Assembly (NCBI GenBank): GCA_964390645.1 | Contig: CAYMLL010000005.1 | Span: forward strand, 7,428 to 71,427 | DNA: 64,000 nucleotides | Direction: 5' to 3' | Source: CAYMLL01 sp964390645 | GTDB taxonomy: Bacteria > Planctomycetota > UBA8108 | Shown here: in pieces, positions 20,922 through 30,444 of the stretch | How positions within the stretch are numbered: position 1 is the stretch's first letter | Layout: the number at the start of each line of letters is the position of its first letter | The notes under the pieces: model-generated | Database searches by the model: none | Told to the model about the DNA's origin: nothing | The model's input: only the letters and a program-made list of their open reading frames with translations | Program-made: the position numbers and the translations under genes

Positions 20922-22236
20922 ATGAATTGCACGGCACGTATGACAGCGCTGGTGGTATCGATGCTGTCAGTCGGCACGCCGCCGGGTTCGGTGGCGCGCG
21001 CGGCGGACGGATGGCCTCAGTTCCTGGGGCCGACCGCCGATGGGGTCGCGGTCGGGGAGGGTATCGTGCGTTCCTGGAGCGAGAAGAGAAATGTCGTCTG
21101 GAAGACGCCGATTCACGATCGCGGCTGGTCGTCTCCGGTCGTCGAGGGCGATCGGGTCTGGCTGACGACGGCGACGAGGGACGGCAGGAGTCTCTACGTC
21201 ATCGGTGTCGACCGTGCGAGCGGCGCGGTGGTTCATGACCTGAAGCTCTTCGACGTCGAGAGTCCCCGCAAGATCCACATTCTCAACAGCTACGCTTCAC
21301 CGACGTCGATCCTCGAGGAGGGCCGTGTCTACGTTCACTTCGGGAGCTACGGAACGGCGTGCCTCGACACGCGGACGGCGAGGGTGCTGTGGACCCGTCG
21401 GGACCTCCCGTGTCATCACTGGCGCGGTCCGGGTTCGTCACTGGTTCTCTTCGGCGATCTCCTGATCGCTCACTACGACGGATTCGACCACCAGTACGTC
21501 GTGGCGTTCGACAAGAAGACCGGCAAGACNNNNNNNNNNGCCACAAGACCCCCGGCACGCCGGGGTGGACCCCCCATCGAGGGAAGACTTCGGCGGCTCG
21601 GACAACGGTGATCACAAGAAGGCCTTCTCGACTCCGACGATCATCGAGGTGGCCGGCAAACCGCAGCTCATCAGTCCCGGCTCCCGAGCCGCGATGAGCT
21701 ACGATCCGTACACCGGCCGGGAGCTCTGGACCGTGGAGTTTCGATCCTTTTCGAGCACCGCGAGACCTCTCTTCGGGCACGGGCTGGTCTACATCAATAC
21801 CGGCTTCCCGCGAGCCGAGATCATCGCCGTGCGCCCGGACGGCGAGGGCGACGTCTCGAAGACGCACATCGAGTGGACAGCGCGGCGGGGCATCGGGTCG
21901 AAGCCCTCCGGGGTCCTGGTCAAAGACCTGATCTATGTCGTTACCGACAAGGGCGGTGTTGCGAGCTGTCTCGACGCGAAGACCGGCAAGCAGGTGTGGT
22001 CACACCGTCTCGGCGGCGGACAGCACTCCTCCTCGGTGCTCTACGCGGACGGTGCGGTCTACTTCTTCAGCCACGACGGGCCGGCCCATGTGATCCGGGC
22101 GGGTCGCGAGTTCGAGCTGCTGCACACGAATGAGCTCGACGACGGCTTCATGGCGTCGCCCGCAGTCGCGGGCAAGTCCATCTTCCTGCGGACCCGGTCC
22201 CACCTCTACCGCATCGAGCGTCGAGAGAGCCCTTAG
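20922..22236 (+). CDS. Secreted PQQ-like beta-propeller protein (contains one assembly gap)
   Basis: The N-terminal half (20922-21529) and C-terminal half (to 22236) belong to one protein broken by ten Ns. It starts with a signal peptide (TALVVSMLSVGT, ending ARA) and 'DGWPQFLGPTADGVA', the usual opening of planctomycete PQQ-like quinoprotein-type propellers. Blade motifs include 'SSPVVEGDRVWLTTATRDG' and 'VASCLDAKTGKQVWSHRL', and the central 'KKAFSTPTIIEVAGKPQLIS' is shared by this subfamily. The frames of the two halves differ by one base across the gap, which is explained by errors in the overlapping contig ends. Residues for true PQQ and metal binding are not evident, so it is more likely a structural or binding propeller than a dehydrogenase. 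Third gene of the 16575-22236 cluster. Confidence 0.85.
21530..21539. other. Scaffold gap (10 N) with overlapping flanks
   Basis: The last 20 bases before the Ns (21510-21529) match 21542-21561 at 14 of 20 positions, with most differences being A or G read as C. A short homopolymer error (run of C near 21570) would explain the apparent frame change. Confidence 0.75.
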
Positions 22237-22293
22237 TCCGGCATGTCTCGCCGGTCTCGTGACTTCGCGGCAGGAAGCGGTGAGACATCCGGA
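22237..22293. terminator. Imperfect inverted repeat between convergent genes, possible bidirectional terminator
   Basis: TCCGGCATGTCTC (22237-22249) pairs with GAGACATCCGGA (22282-22293) with one bulged C. Its right arm overlaps a second, wider 10-bp inverted repeat, ATCCGGACTG (22287-22296) with CAGTCCGGAT (22362-22371). Lying between the stops of two convergent genes, it is well placed to end both transcripts, although no T run follows. Confidence 0.45.
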
Positions 22294-22370
22294 CTGGCCT
22301 CGAGCTCTCCTCTCGCTCCGCTGCGTCTTGCTGCGAGGCGGCTGAATCGCGGTGAGCCGGGCAGTCCGGA

Positions 22371-25300
22371 TCAGAGCCTGCACATCTCCGAGCAGCCTTC
22401 CAGGCGGATGCACTCCCCGCCGAGCACCGGCTCCAGCCCTCCCTGGAAGAGGTAGCGCAGCAGGTGGACCGCGTCGGTGATGTTGACATCGGCGTCGCCG
22501 TTGACATCGAGGACCGCCAGGTTGCCGCTCTCGTTGAGCAGCCCCTCGCAGGGAAGCGGCATCGCCGAGCCCTGGAAGAGGCGATTGAGCAGCGAGACCG
22601 CATCGGCGATCGTCACCTCTCCGTCGCTGTTGTCGTCTCCCGGACGGATGCCTCCCGGGGTCGTCACGTCGCTCGCGACGATGAGCATGTGGAAGCTGTC
22701 GACCGCGCCGTCATCGTCCGTGACCCGGAGCGTGACCTCGTGCTCCCCGGCGGTCTCGAAGAGGTGGGTCACACGGGACTCGCTCGAGGTGGCACCATCG
22801 CCGAGGTCCCAGTCGTGACCGGCGATCGAGCCGTCGACGTCGCTCGAGAGCGACGCGTCGAAGGTGACCTCGAAGGGCACGATTCCGGATGCCGGGCTGG
22901 CGGTGAACTCGGCGATCGGTGCGACGTTGCCGGTTGTCGCGCTGACGCTGTTGCGAGCTCCCGGCGTGCCGCCGAGCGTCCGGGACGCCGCCCAGTTCTC
23001 CGGCTCGTTGCCGTGGCTCGTCGCGGATACCCGCTCCAGCGAAGGCCCGTCGCCGTCGGCGCTGTTCGGCCACTGCCCGTCGTCGTCGTAGCGGACCCGG
23101 TCGATCTCGACGAAGGCGACTTCGCCGTCTTCCTGGACCGAGGGCTCGAGGAGCGTCAGCCGCTCGCCGCCGTTGTCGAGCGAGCCGCCGGAGGGTCCGA
23201 CCACGTCAGCGGATTCCCCGACGTCGAAGACCTCGCGGTAGTACGCTGGATCGCTGGCGACGACGACGACGTAGCCGCCGGCCGGAATCGACGCGCCGGG
23301 GGGAAACTCGAAGGGACCGTCGGCGCCTCGTCGCGAGAGCCCGCGAAGCTGCCAGCCGCGCCCGCCGGCCTCGTCGTGCAGGGAGATTTCGGCGTCGCCC
23401 GGGTTGTGGAGCTCGACGAACTCGTGATCTCCGTCGGCTGGATGGAAGTGGACCTCGTTGATGACGACGGGGCCGACGAGGGCCGGAGAGTTCGGCAGGC
23501 CCGCTCCGGTACGGAACTCCTCGAGGCTCGCCGGAGAGTCGGCGCCGAAGCTGCGTCGGCGCAGCGGCGCGAAGTCGACGCCGGCGCTCGTTCGCAGCCG
23601 ACCGAAGGATACGCCTTCCTTCGCCGCGCGCACGTCGATGCCGACGATGTGGCCCGTGAGATCGCGAGTTGCGTTCGACGAGGAGAGGTACACCTGATCG
23701 CCGGCGGAGTCCAGCGAGAAGCTCCGCGCGGTGGCGGGCGCAGCGTTGAACTCGCCCTCGTAGACGACGAGGTGGCCGCCCGCCGGGATGACCGCTCCGT
23801 CGGGGATTCGAAACTTCTTCAGCGCCTCGAAGTTGTCGCGGTCGTCCGAGAGGAACCACCCGCCGACGTCGATGTCGGAGGCCGTCGGGTTGAAGAGCTC
23901 GACCGCGTCCTCGAGAGGGCTCGTGCTGGCCGTCAGCACCTCGTTGATGAGAACGCGGCCCGTCGATGGCGCCGGGTCGACACGCCCGGGCGAGCCGAAC
24001 GCGCCCGCGCTCGCGCGCCAGCTCTCGGGATCGTGCGGGTCCAGATCCCCGGTACGCGGCACGAGCGAGAACCCGAAGCCGTCGGGGCCGAGTGGCCAGA
24101 GGCCCTCGTCGTCGTAGGCGACATCGAGGATCATGTGGCCTTCCCCATCCTCGAGGGTGATGCGGTCACCTTCGTTGGCGAGACGACCCTCGTACTGGCC
24201 GGCGATGGCGACGCCGGGGTAGGCGCTCGCGAAAGCCTCCTCGTCGGCGACGAGCACCATCATCTCTCCGGAATCGAGCAAGGCGTTGTCGACGAGCTCG
24301 ATCTCGACGCCACGCGTCGCGCGCACGCCGCGCAGGTCGAAGGGGCCGGCGCCGACGTTGCGGATCTCGAGGAACTCGAGCGCCTGGTCAGCCGGCGGGT
24401 TGTACATGATCTCCGTGACGCGCAGGTCGGCGAGCAGCTCGGGCACGTAGAACGTCGCCTCGGTTAGCGCGCTCCAGGTCGTGTTCTCGAGCACGCGCGC
24501 CTTGATGCGGATCCGGGGTCCGTCGAGGGAGATGGGACCGGCGTATTCGAAGGCGCTGGCGGAGACCTCGCCCGAGACCGGGACGCGTGGGTCGCTGCCG
24601 TCAACGGTGACGAGGATCGTTCCTTCGCCGGTGGTGGTGATCTCGAGAGAGCTGTCGATGTCGACTTCACCTGCTTCGAGCGAGAGGTCGGCCGTCGGGA
24701 TCTCGGAGACCACACGCAGGCGGTTGAGCTGCGTGAGGACGGTCTGCGAGCGTCCCGGGAAGTAGGTTCGCAGCAGCCGGTTGAGCTCGGCCATCCACTC
24801 GCGATCGCGGGTGTACGGCGTGGCGCGGCGATTGTCCCCCCAGCGAGCGCACTCGAGGATGATCGCGGTGTCGATCTCGCGGATGCGGTCCATGTAGCGT
24901 GCCGCGGGCCGGTTGTTCTGCGGGCTCTCCGGATCCCAGGCACGATTCTCGGGATCGACCCACAGGATGCCGCCCGGCCCGAAGTGCTTCGCGATGCGAT
25001 CGGCGACGAGAAGACGGTAGTCGGGATTCGTCCGCAGTCGCTGGAAGATCTCGGTCGGGCTGTTGCTGTCGTTCCTCGTCGTCGAGTTCTCGTTCGGGCT
25101 CTTGAAGGTGTGCTCCGCGTCCCAGCTGTGAAAGCGGAAGATGCCGCCGGGCGCCCGACGGTGGCTGGCGTACCAGTTGTGGTGGGCCCAGTCGGTGTTG
25201 CCCGTGTAGAAGTTGCAGATCATGTAGTCGACGTGTCCGGGCAGGTCGAGCTGCTGTCCGAGCGCCAGCAGCCGGTCGCCGTCGGCGCCCACCTGACGCA

Positions 25301-27728
25301 CCGCTGCGATCATCGCCCCCCAGGCGTTCGGCGTTCCGTCGACCATCTGCGTGCCGGAGTGACGGGCCGCGTCCCACTCGGACTTCGGGCCGCCGTAGTG
25401 TTCCGACAGGAACGACGCGTCGGGTTTCTCGTGGACGTTGTAGAGCCCCCAGTAGAGGCCGTTGACGTAGAGGTTCATGAAGCGCCCCTGCGGGCCGAGG
25501 TTGCCGGTGAGGATTTGCAGGTCGCTGACGACCTGATCGCGCACGTACTGGAGCTGCACGCGCTGTCCGTGATCCGGGTGACTCAGGACCAGGTTGAGCC
25601 CGGCGTCGAGGACGAGCGTGTCGAAGCGCGACACGGGCCAGTCCGGAAAGACGCTGTAGTTCAGCTTCGTGCTGCCGTAGTCTCCCTTGAACAGCAGGCG
25701 CATCGACAGCTTCGGCGACTTCCAGTTGTTCGTGCTGCTGCCTCCCTGGATGCGGAGGCCACAGTCGATCTGCACGCCCTCCTTGCCGTCGCCGTTGATG
25801 AACTCGGCCGAGCAGGCGCGCTCCCAGCGGATGCCGGACTGCGACCCGTTCGCGTAGATGCCGCGCGTGCGCCCGAGAAAGTCCTCGGGGTCCATCACGA
25901 TACTGAGCGTCGGAATCGAGACCAGCCCCTCGGTCGCGCGAGAGACGACCTCCTCCGTGTCGAGGACCTGCGGGTCCATCTCGTAGTCGGCCGCTGTCGT
26001 GCTCCCGTTGCCCCACACCGTCGGCCAGCCGGTCGGCCGCCGCGGCTGCGCCAGCACGTGCTCCGGGAAGAGGTAGCTGAAGGTCGAGACCCTCGAGGGC
26101 AGGAAGCCGTCGCGGTACGCGACCGCCCGCACCGTGATCACGCCTCGGTCCGCCGTTCCCGCGATCCCGATGGGGCCCTCGTAGAGGAGCCCTTCGCTCG
26201 CGGTCGGCCACGTGCCGTCGAGTGTGTAGCGGACGCTTGCGTCAGGTGTCGGCGACCGCAGCGTGAGCTCGAACGGTGTGTTGTGGAACCCGCGCTCGTG
26301 GCTCGCGCAGGGGGCTTGCGTCAGTCCCGAGTAGGCGGCTCCCTCGCTGTTCGGGCTGCCCGGTGTCGGCTCCTCGAAGTAGAGTCTCCGGCCGTCGGCA
26401 CCGGTGCCCCAGGAGAGATCGGGACGCTGCGGCGGATAGGTCGGATCGAAGGCCGAGACGAGCTCACGCGGCACGTTCGCCGAGTAGAGGCCGAGAAACT
26501 CACCGTCGAGGTCGAGGCGGAAGCTCGTGTGCAGGCGGCCGCTCCCGTCCGGCTCGGTGAGGTTCGCGCCGGAGGCGACGACGACGAGATACTCGCCGGG
26601 CCCGAGGACGATGTTCGGGAAGACCCACTTGTCCTCGTCGAGGGGATCGTCCGACAGCGACCAGCCGCCGAGGTCGGCCGGCTCGTCGCCACCGTTGACG
26701 ATCTCGATCCAGTCCGAAGTCCGGGTCGATCCTTCGAGGGGGATGTTGAGATTCGATGCGAGAATCTCGTTGATGTCGAGGTCCGCCGGAGGCGCGTCCG
26801 GGTCGACCGTGTAGGTCCAGCTGTCGCCCTCGAACGCGTTCACCGCGAGCGCGAGGTCACGGATGCCGTGGTTCGCCGCGAAGGTCACCGCCACCTCGCC
26901 GGGGGCAACGTCGTCGAAGGAGAACATATACGGTCCGGCCTCGCTCCCGTCGAGCGCTGCGGCCGGCACTCCATTGATCAGCAGGTCCGTCGCGTCGACT
27001 CCCGCGACCGGCTCGTCGAACGCGATCCGGACCGCGGAGAGCCCGCGGACCGTGGTGCCGCGTCCGGGCGCCGTGAACCGGATGCCGGGAGCGGTCTCGT
27101 CGGGGCCGAACGGATCGATGAGCTCGACGTCGATCTTGAAGTCGTTGCTCGACATGCTGACGTTCAGGCCCTGAACGGCGACGACGTTCCGGCCGACGAC
27201 GAGCATCTCCCGCGGGTTCTCGATGACGAATGTCTGGTAGTTGCCGGACTCGCGGCCCCGCCGCGCGCGCGTCTCGAAGTTGATCGGGTCGGCCGGCTCG
27301 CCGCGCACGTTCTCGCGGATTGCCGGGACCCCGTTGATCCAGAGGGCAAAACCGTCGTCGTAGTCGGCGTTGACGTGGAGCTCGAAGACCTCGGCGAGGC
27401 TCTCGACCTGGAACTCGCGGCGCAGGTAGACGCCGACGTAGCTGCCGCGCATCGGTGGATCGCGCTCGGCGAGATCGGTCCCGAAGGGGCCGTCGGCGTA
27501 CCCCAGCGGGGCCAGCAAGAGCTCCCACGCGGAGTCATCGAAGTCCGGCTGGCGCCAGCTCCCTGCCTCGCCGCCGGGATCCTCGATCGCCGGCAGGAAG
27601 CGCCATCGGGATCCGCGCGACACGTGGACGATCTCGTCGGCTCCGAGTCGTGCCGCGTCGGCGGCGAGGATCCCGCCGAGGGCGATGCCGGTGAGAAGAC
27701 GAAGGGACCAGCGGCTCGTCGACAACAC
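22371..27728 (-). CDS. Giant secreted CotH-kinase protein with LTD, PKD and dockerin-like modules
   Basis: An 1785-residue exported protein. It starts at a GTG preceded by AAGGAG seven bases upstream; the signal peptide is at 1-29. Approximate order: galactose-binding-like domain (30-210), Ig-like domain (215-300), lamin-tail domain (319-430, 'SDWIEIVNGGDEPADLGGWS'), chitobiase C-terminal-like beta domain (480-555, 'VRYTLDGTWPT'), CotH kinase domain (about 598-890, with 'LRIQGGSSTNNWKSPKLSMR' and 'SWDAEHTF'), three further LTDs (about 1099-1555), PKD (1604-1683) and a dockerin-like doublet (1700-1763) with intact calcium loops 'DDNSDGEVTIADAV' and 'DVNGDADVNITDAV'. It ends with a cysteine tail, 'GGECIRLEGCSEMCRL'. 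CotH proteins phosphorylate spore-coat proteins in Bacillus; here the target is unknown. The usual WDxD site reads WDAE, so activity is uncertain. Confidence 0.9.
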   Translation of the reverse strand: MLSTSRWSLRLLTGIALGGILAADAARLGADEIVHVSRGSRWRFLPAIEDPGGEAGSWRQPDFDDSAWELLLAPLGYADGPFGTDLAERDPPMRGSYVGVYLRREFQVESLAEVFELHVNADYDDGFALWINGVPAIRENVRGEPADPINFETRARRGRESGNYQTFVIENPREMLVVGRNVVAVQGLNVSMSSNDFKIDVELIDPFGPDETAPGIRFTAPGRGTTVRGLSAVRIAFDEPVAGVDATDLLINGVPAAALDGSEAGPYMFSFDDVAPGEVAVTFAANHGIRDLALAVNAFEGDSWTYTVDPDAPPADLDINEILASNLNIPLEGSTRTSDWIEIVNGGDEPADLGGWSLSDDPLDEDKWVFPNIVLGPGEYLVVVASGANLTEPDGSGRLHTSFRLDLDGEFLGLYSANVPRELVSAFDPTYPPQRPDLSWGTGADGRRLYFEEPTPGSPNSEGAAYSGLTQAPCASHERGFHNTPFELTLRSPTPDASVRYTLDGTWPTASEGLLYEGPIGIAGTADRGVITVRAVAYRDGFLPSRVSTFSYLFPEHVLAQPRRPTGWPTVWGNGSTTAADYEMDPQVLDTEEVVSRATEGLVSIPTLSIVMDPEDFLGRTRGIYANGSQSGIRWERACSAEFINGDGKEGVQIDCGLRIQGGSSTNNWKSPKLSMRLLFKGDYGSTKLNYSVFPDWPVSRFDTLVLDAGLNLVLSHPDHGQRVQLQYVRDQVVSDLQILTGNLGPQGRFMNLYVNGLYWGLYNVHEKPDASFLSEHYGGPKSEWDAARHSGTQMVDGTPNAWGAMIAAVRQVGADGDRLLALGQQLDLPGHVDYMICNFYTGNTDWAHHNWYASHRRAPGGIFRFHSWDAEHTFKSPNENSTTRNDSNSPTEIFQRLRTNPDYRLLVADRIAKHFGPGGILWVDPENRAWDPESPQNNRPAARYMDRIREIDTAIILECARWGDNRRATPYTRDREWMAELNRLLRTYFPGRSQTVLTQLNRLRVVSEIPTADLSLEAGEVDIDSSLEITTTGEGTILVTVDGSDPRVPVSGEVSASAFEYAGPISLDGPRIRIKARVLENTTWSALTEATFYVPELLADLRVTEIMYNPPADQALEFLEIRNVGAGPFDLRGVRATRGVEIELVDNALLDSGEMMVLVADEEAFASAYPGVAIAGQYEGRLANEGDRITLEDGEGHMILDVAYDDEGLWPLGPDGFGFSLVPRTGDLDPHDPESWRASAGAFGSPGRVDPAPSTGRVLINEVLTASTSPLEDAVELFNPTASDIDVGGWFLSDDRDNFEALKKFRIPDGAVIPAGGHLVVYEGEFNAAPATARSFSLDSAGDQVYLSSSNATRDLTGHIVGIDVRAAKEGVSFGRLRTSAGVDFAPLRRRSFGADSPASLEEFRTGAGLPNSPALVGPVVINEVHFHPADGDHEFVELHNPGDAEISLHDEAGGRGWQLRGLSRRGADGPFEFPPGASIPAGGYVVVVASDPAYYREVFDVGESADVVGPSGGSLDNGGERLTLLEPSVQEDGEVAFVEIDRVRYDDDGQWPNSADGDGPSLERVSATSHGNEPENWAASRTLGGTPGARNSVSATTGNVAPIAEFTASPASGIVPFEVTFDASLSSDVDGSIAGHDWDLGDGATSSESRVTHLFETAGEHEVTLRVTDDDGAVDSFHMLIVASDVTTPGGIRPGDDNSDGEVTIADAVSLLNRLFQGSAMPLPCEGLLNESGNLAVLDVNGDADVNITDAVHLLRYLFQGGLEPVLGGECIRLEGCSEMCRL

Positions 27729-28055
27729 GGATTCTTCTCCTTTGCGGTCTGCCTGAGCCCGGGAGGCTTTGCCAGTGATACGAGACCTCTTCCCGACCTT
27801 CGATTCTATCCTGTCGCGGGGCGCCGTGTCAGGTGTCGATCTGTGGCTTGAGAATCACGGGCAGGAAGAACACGTGGAGAAACGCGAGACGTGACGGTCC
27901 GTGCGGGTTACAGTCGCGGCTCGACAGCTCGTCCCCTCGAGATCGGCTCGTGGGAAGGAGCGCGGCCATCGTGGGAGGAGGAGACCGGTGGACGCCCGGG
28001 ACGACGTCGAGAAGCGGGTCGTGCGAGGGTCGGGCGGGCCGTGGCGGCAAGCGCC
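27729..28055. other. 327-bp divergent spacer
   Basis: This separates the minus-strand CotH gene from the plus-strand acylase gene and must hold both promoters. The only clear element is AAAGGAGAAGAATCC on the minus strand, the ribosome binding site of the CotH gene. I see no reliable -35/-10 pairs and no gene. Confidence 0.5.
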
Positions 28056-30437
28056 ATGAGACTCGCCCGGATGCTGCTTCGTCTCCTGCTCGGTCGTCGT
28101 CTACCGCTGACGCGCGGCCGCCTCCGGGTCGAGGGTGTTCACGCCGACGTCGAGATCCGGCGGGACACCTGGGGCGTTCCGCACATCCGCGCGCAGAGTG
28201 ACGAGGACGCATGGCTCGCTCTGGGCTTCTGTCACGGGCAGGACCGCTCCTTCCAGATCGAGTCGATCCTCCGCTTCGCACGGGGTACGCTCTCGGAGAT
28301 CGTCGGGACGGACGCGTTGCCCGTCGACCGTCTGTCGCGACGCATCGGTTTTCACCATGCGGCGCGTCGCGCGCTCGAGGTGCAGCAAGAGGACGTGCGG
28401 TCGGTCATCGACGCCTACGTTCGTGGGATCAACGCGGGACGCGAGATCGGCCTGCGTCGACGTCCGCACGAGCTGGTCTTCCTGCGCAGCAAGCCCTCGA
28501 CCTACCGTGCGGTCGACGCCGCCTCGGTCTTGCCCCTGATGTCGTTTCTCCTGGGGTCCAACTGGGATGCCGAGATCGCGCGCTGGAGGATCCTGCTCGC
28601 CGATGGACCGGAGGCGGTGAAGGCGCTGGATCCTTCGCCCTACCCCTGCGACTTCGGTGTCACCAGCCCGCCCGGAGTCGAGGCGGGGCCGGTGGTCGAT
28701 CGGCTGTCGCGAGATCTCGAGACGCTGGCGCACTACTTTCCCCCCGGCGGCGCATCGAACAGCTGGGTGGTCGCGGGATCGAGGACACGCAGCGGACGTC
28801 CGATCGTCGCCAACGCCCCCCACCTGGCCCGGGTCCTGCGTTCGCCGTGGTATCTCGCGCACATCGAGACGCCGACCTGGTCCTGCGCGGGAGCGTCCTT
28901 CGTCGGCGGACCGGGCATCAGCGTCGGGCACAACGCGCACGGTGCGTGGGGCGTGACGTCGGGGTTCGTCGACAACACCGATCTCTTCATCGAGCAGATC
29001 GGTCCGGACGGGTGCTCCGTGCGCGGTCCGGACGGGTTCCAGCTGTGTCCCGTGCGCCGGGAGACGATCTCGGTCCGGGGCGCGAAGGCCGTGCAGGAGG
29101 ACGTTCTCGAGACCCCGCGTGGTCCGATCGTCTCGCCGGCGCTGCGCGGCGAGGAGCACGCGATCTCGCTGCGGGCCGTGTGGCTCGATCCGCTGCCCAT
29201 CCGCGGAACTCTCGGCGTTCACGCCGCGCGCGACCTCGACGGCTTCCGCGAGCTCTTTCGTGACTGGCCGACGCTGCCGATCAGCCTCGTATGGGGCGAG
29301 GACTCGGGCCGCATCGGCTGGCAGCTCGCCGGCGCGGCACCGAGGCGCCGCACCGGCTGGGGGACCGTTCCACTCCCCGGCTGGCTCCCCGGGAGCGGCT
29401 GGGAGGACGAGCACGTCCCCTTCGAGGACATGCCGTTTCTCGACTCGCCACCGGGCGGTGTCATCGCGACCGCGAACAGCGCCCCGCGGTCGCCTGACGA
29501 GGAGCCCTTCCTCGGCGCCGACTTCCTCGACAGCTACCTGATGCAGCGCATCTACGAGGCGCTCGACATGCGCCGTGACTGGGACGTCGACGGCATGCTC
29601 GAGCTGCAGACCGACGTTCACTGCGTCCCGTGGCGGGAGCTGCGCGGGCGAGTGCTCGCGGCCTGTGACGGGGAGCCGGAGCTGCAAGGCCCGGTGACGA
29701 TGTTGCGCGACTGGGACGGGCAGATCTCCGTCGACTCGTCGGCCGCGACCCTCTACGAGGTTCTCGTCGCGGCGCTGTGCCTGCGGGTTGCCGGCGCCGA
29801 GGCGCCGGTGTCTGTCGAGTTCGCGCTCGGTCGCGGTGTTCACCCGATCATGCCGCACACGCTCCTGGTCGCCCGGCGCGTCGGCCACCTGGTTCGCGTG
29901 TTGCGCGAGGAGCCGTCGAGTCGCATCGACGCGAGCTGGGACGAGGTCATCCGCGAGGCTCTCGGTGACGCATGCCGGGAGCTGATCTCGCGCTTTGGCG
30001 CGCGACCTTCGCGATGGACCTGGGGCAGAGTCCGCGGCGTCCACTTCCGCCACGCGTTCGGCGATGTGAAGACGTTGGCGCCGATCTTCAACCGGGGGCC
30101 CTACGCGATGGGCGGCGACGCCAACACGGTCGCCCAGTCGGCGGTCGATTTGCTCTCGCCGTTCGGCCCGGCTCTCTTCATTCCGTCCTTGAGAATGGTC
30201 GCGGAGGTCGGAGACTGGAACGCGTGCCGGTTCGTGCTTCCCGGCGGCCAGTCCGGCAATCCGCTGTCGCGCCATTACGACGATCAGCTCGACCTGTGGC
30301 TCGGCGGCGAGGCGCTGCCGATGTCCTGGGCGCGAGCCGCGGTCGAGGAGGCGACAGTCGACACGCTGGTCCTGTCGAGAGGTCCGGGCCCGATCTCGGA
30401 CATGGAGACGTCGGATTTCGACAACGCGATGAGATGA
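28056..30437 (+). CDS. Penicillin acylase family (Ntn) hydrolase
   Basis: A 793-residue protein from the ATG at 28056. N-terminal motifs typical of the family are 'VEIRRDTWGVPHIRA' and 'DAWLALGFCHGQDRSFQIE'. The N-terminal nucleophile is Ser234 in 'GGASNSWVVAGSRT'; in this family autocleavage before that serine produces the alpha and beta chains. 'ANAPHL' and 'GVTSGFVDNTDLF' follow, and the C-terminus has 'PGGQSGNPLSRHYDDQ'. Family members hydrolyse amides of penicillins, acyl-homoserine lactones or related N-acyl compounds; the substrate here cannot be read. The start 'RLARMLLRLLLGRRLPLTRG' is not a standard signal peptide, so location is uncertain. The HEAT/propeller gene follows after 7 bases, so they are co-transcribed. 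Confidence 0.9.
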   Translation: MRLARMLLRLLLGRRLPLTRGRLRVEGVHADVEIRRDTWGVPHIRAQSDEDAWLALGFCHGQDRSFQIESILRFARGTLSEIVGTDALPVDRLSRRIGFHHAARRALEVQQEDVRSVIDAYVRGINAGREIGLRRRPHELVFLRSKPSTYRAVDAASVLPLMSFLLGSNWDAEIARWRILLADGPEAVKALDPSPYPCDFGVTSPPGVEAGPVVDRLSRDLETLAHYFPPGGASNSWVVAGSRTRSGRPIVANAPHLARVLRSPWYLAHIETPTWSCAGASFVGGPGISVGHNAHGAWGVTSGFVDNTDLFIEQIGPDGCSVRGPDGFQLCPVRRETISVRGAKAVQEDVLETPRGPIVSPALRGEEHAISLRAVWLDPLPIRGTLGVHAARDLDGFRELFRDWPTLPISLVWGEDSGRIGWQLAGAAPRRRTGWGTVPLPGWLPGSGWEDEHVPFEDMPFLDSPPGGVIATANSAPRSPDEEPFLGADFLDSYLMQRIYEALDMRRDWDVDGMLELQTDVHCVPWRELRGRVLAACDGEPELQGPVTMLRDWDGQISVDSSAATLYEVLVAALCLRVAGAEAPVSVEFALGRGVHPIMPHTLLVARRVGHLVRVLREEPSSRIDASWDEVIREALGDACRELISRFGARPSRWTWGRVRGVHFRHAFGDVKTLAPIFNRGPYAMGGDANTVAQSAVDLLSPFGPALFIPSLRMVAEVGDWNACRFVLPGGQSGNPLSRHYDDQLDLWLGGEALPMSWARAAVEEATVDTLVLSRGPGPISDMETSDFDNAMR

Positions 30438-30444
30438 GCGCACC

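Noticed and set aside
24984..27851. A 955-codon plus-strand open frame over the giant CotH gene
   Set aside because: Low-complexity Arg/Val/Asp/Glu composition, no ribosome binding site and full overlap with a well-supported gene.
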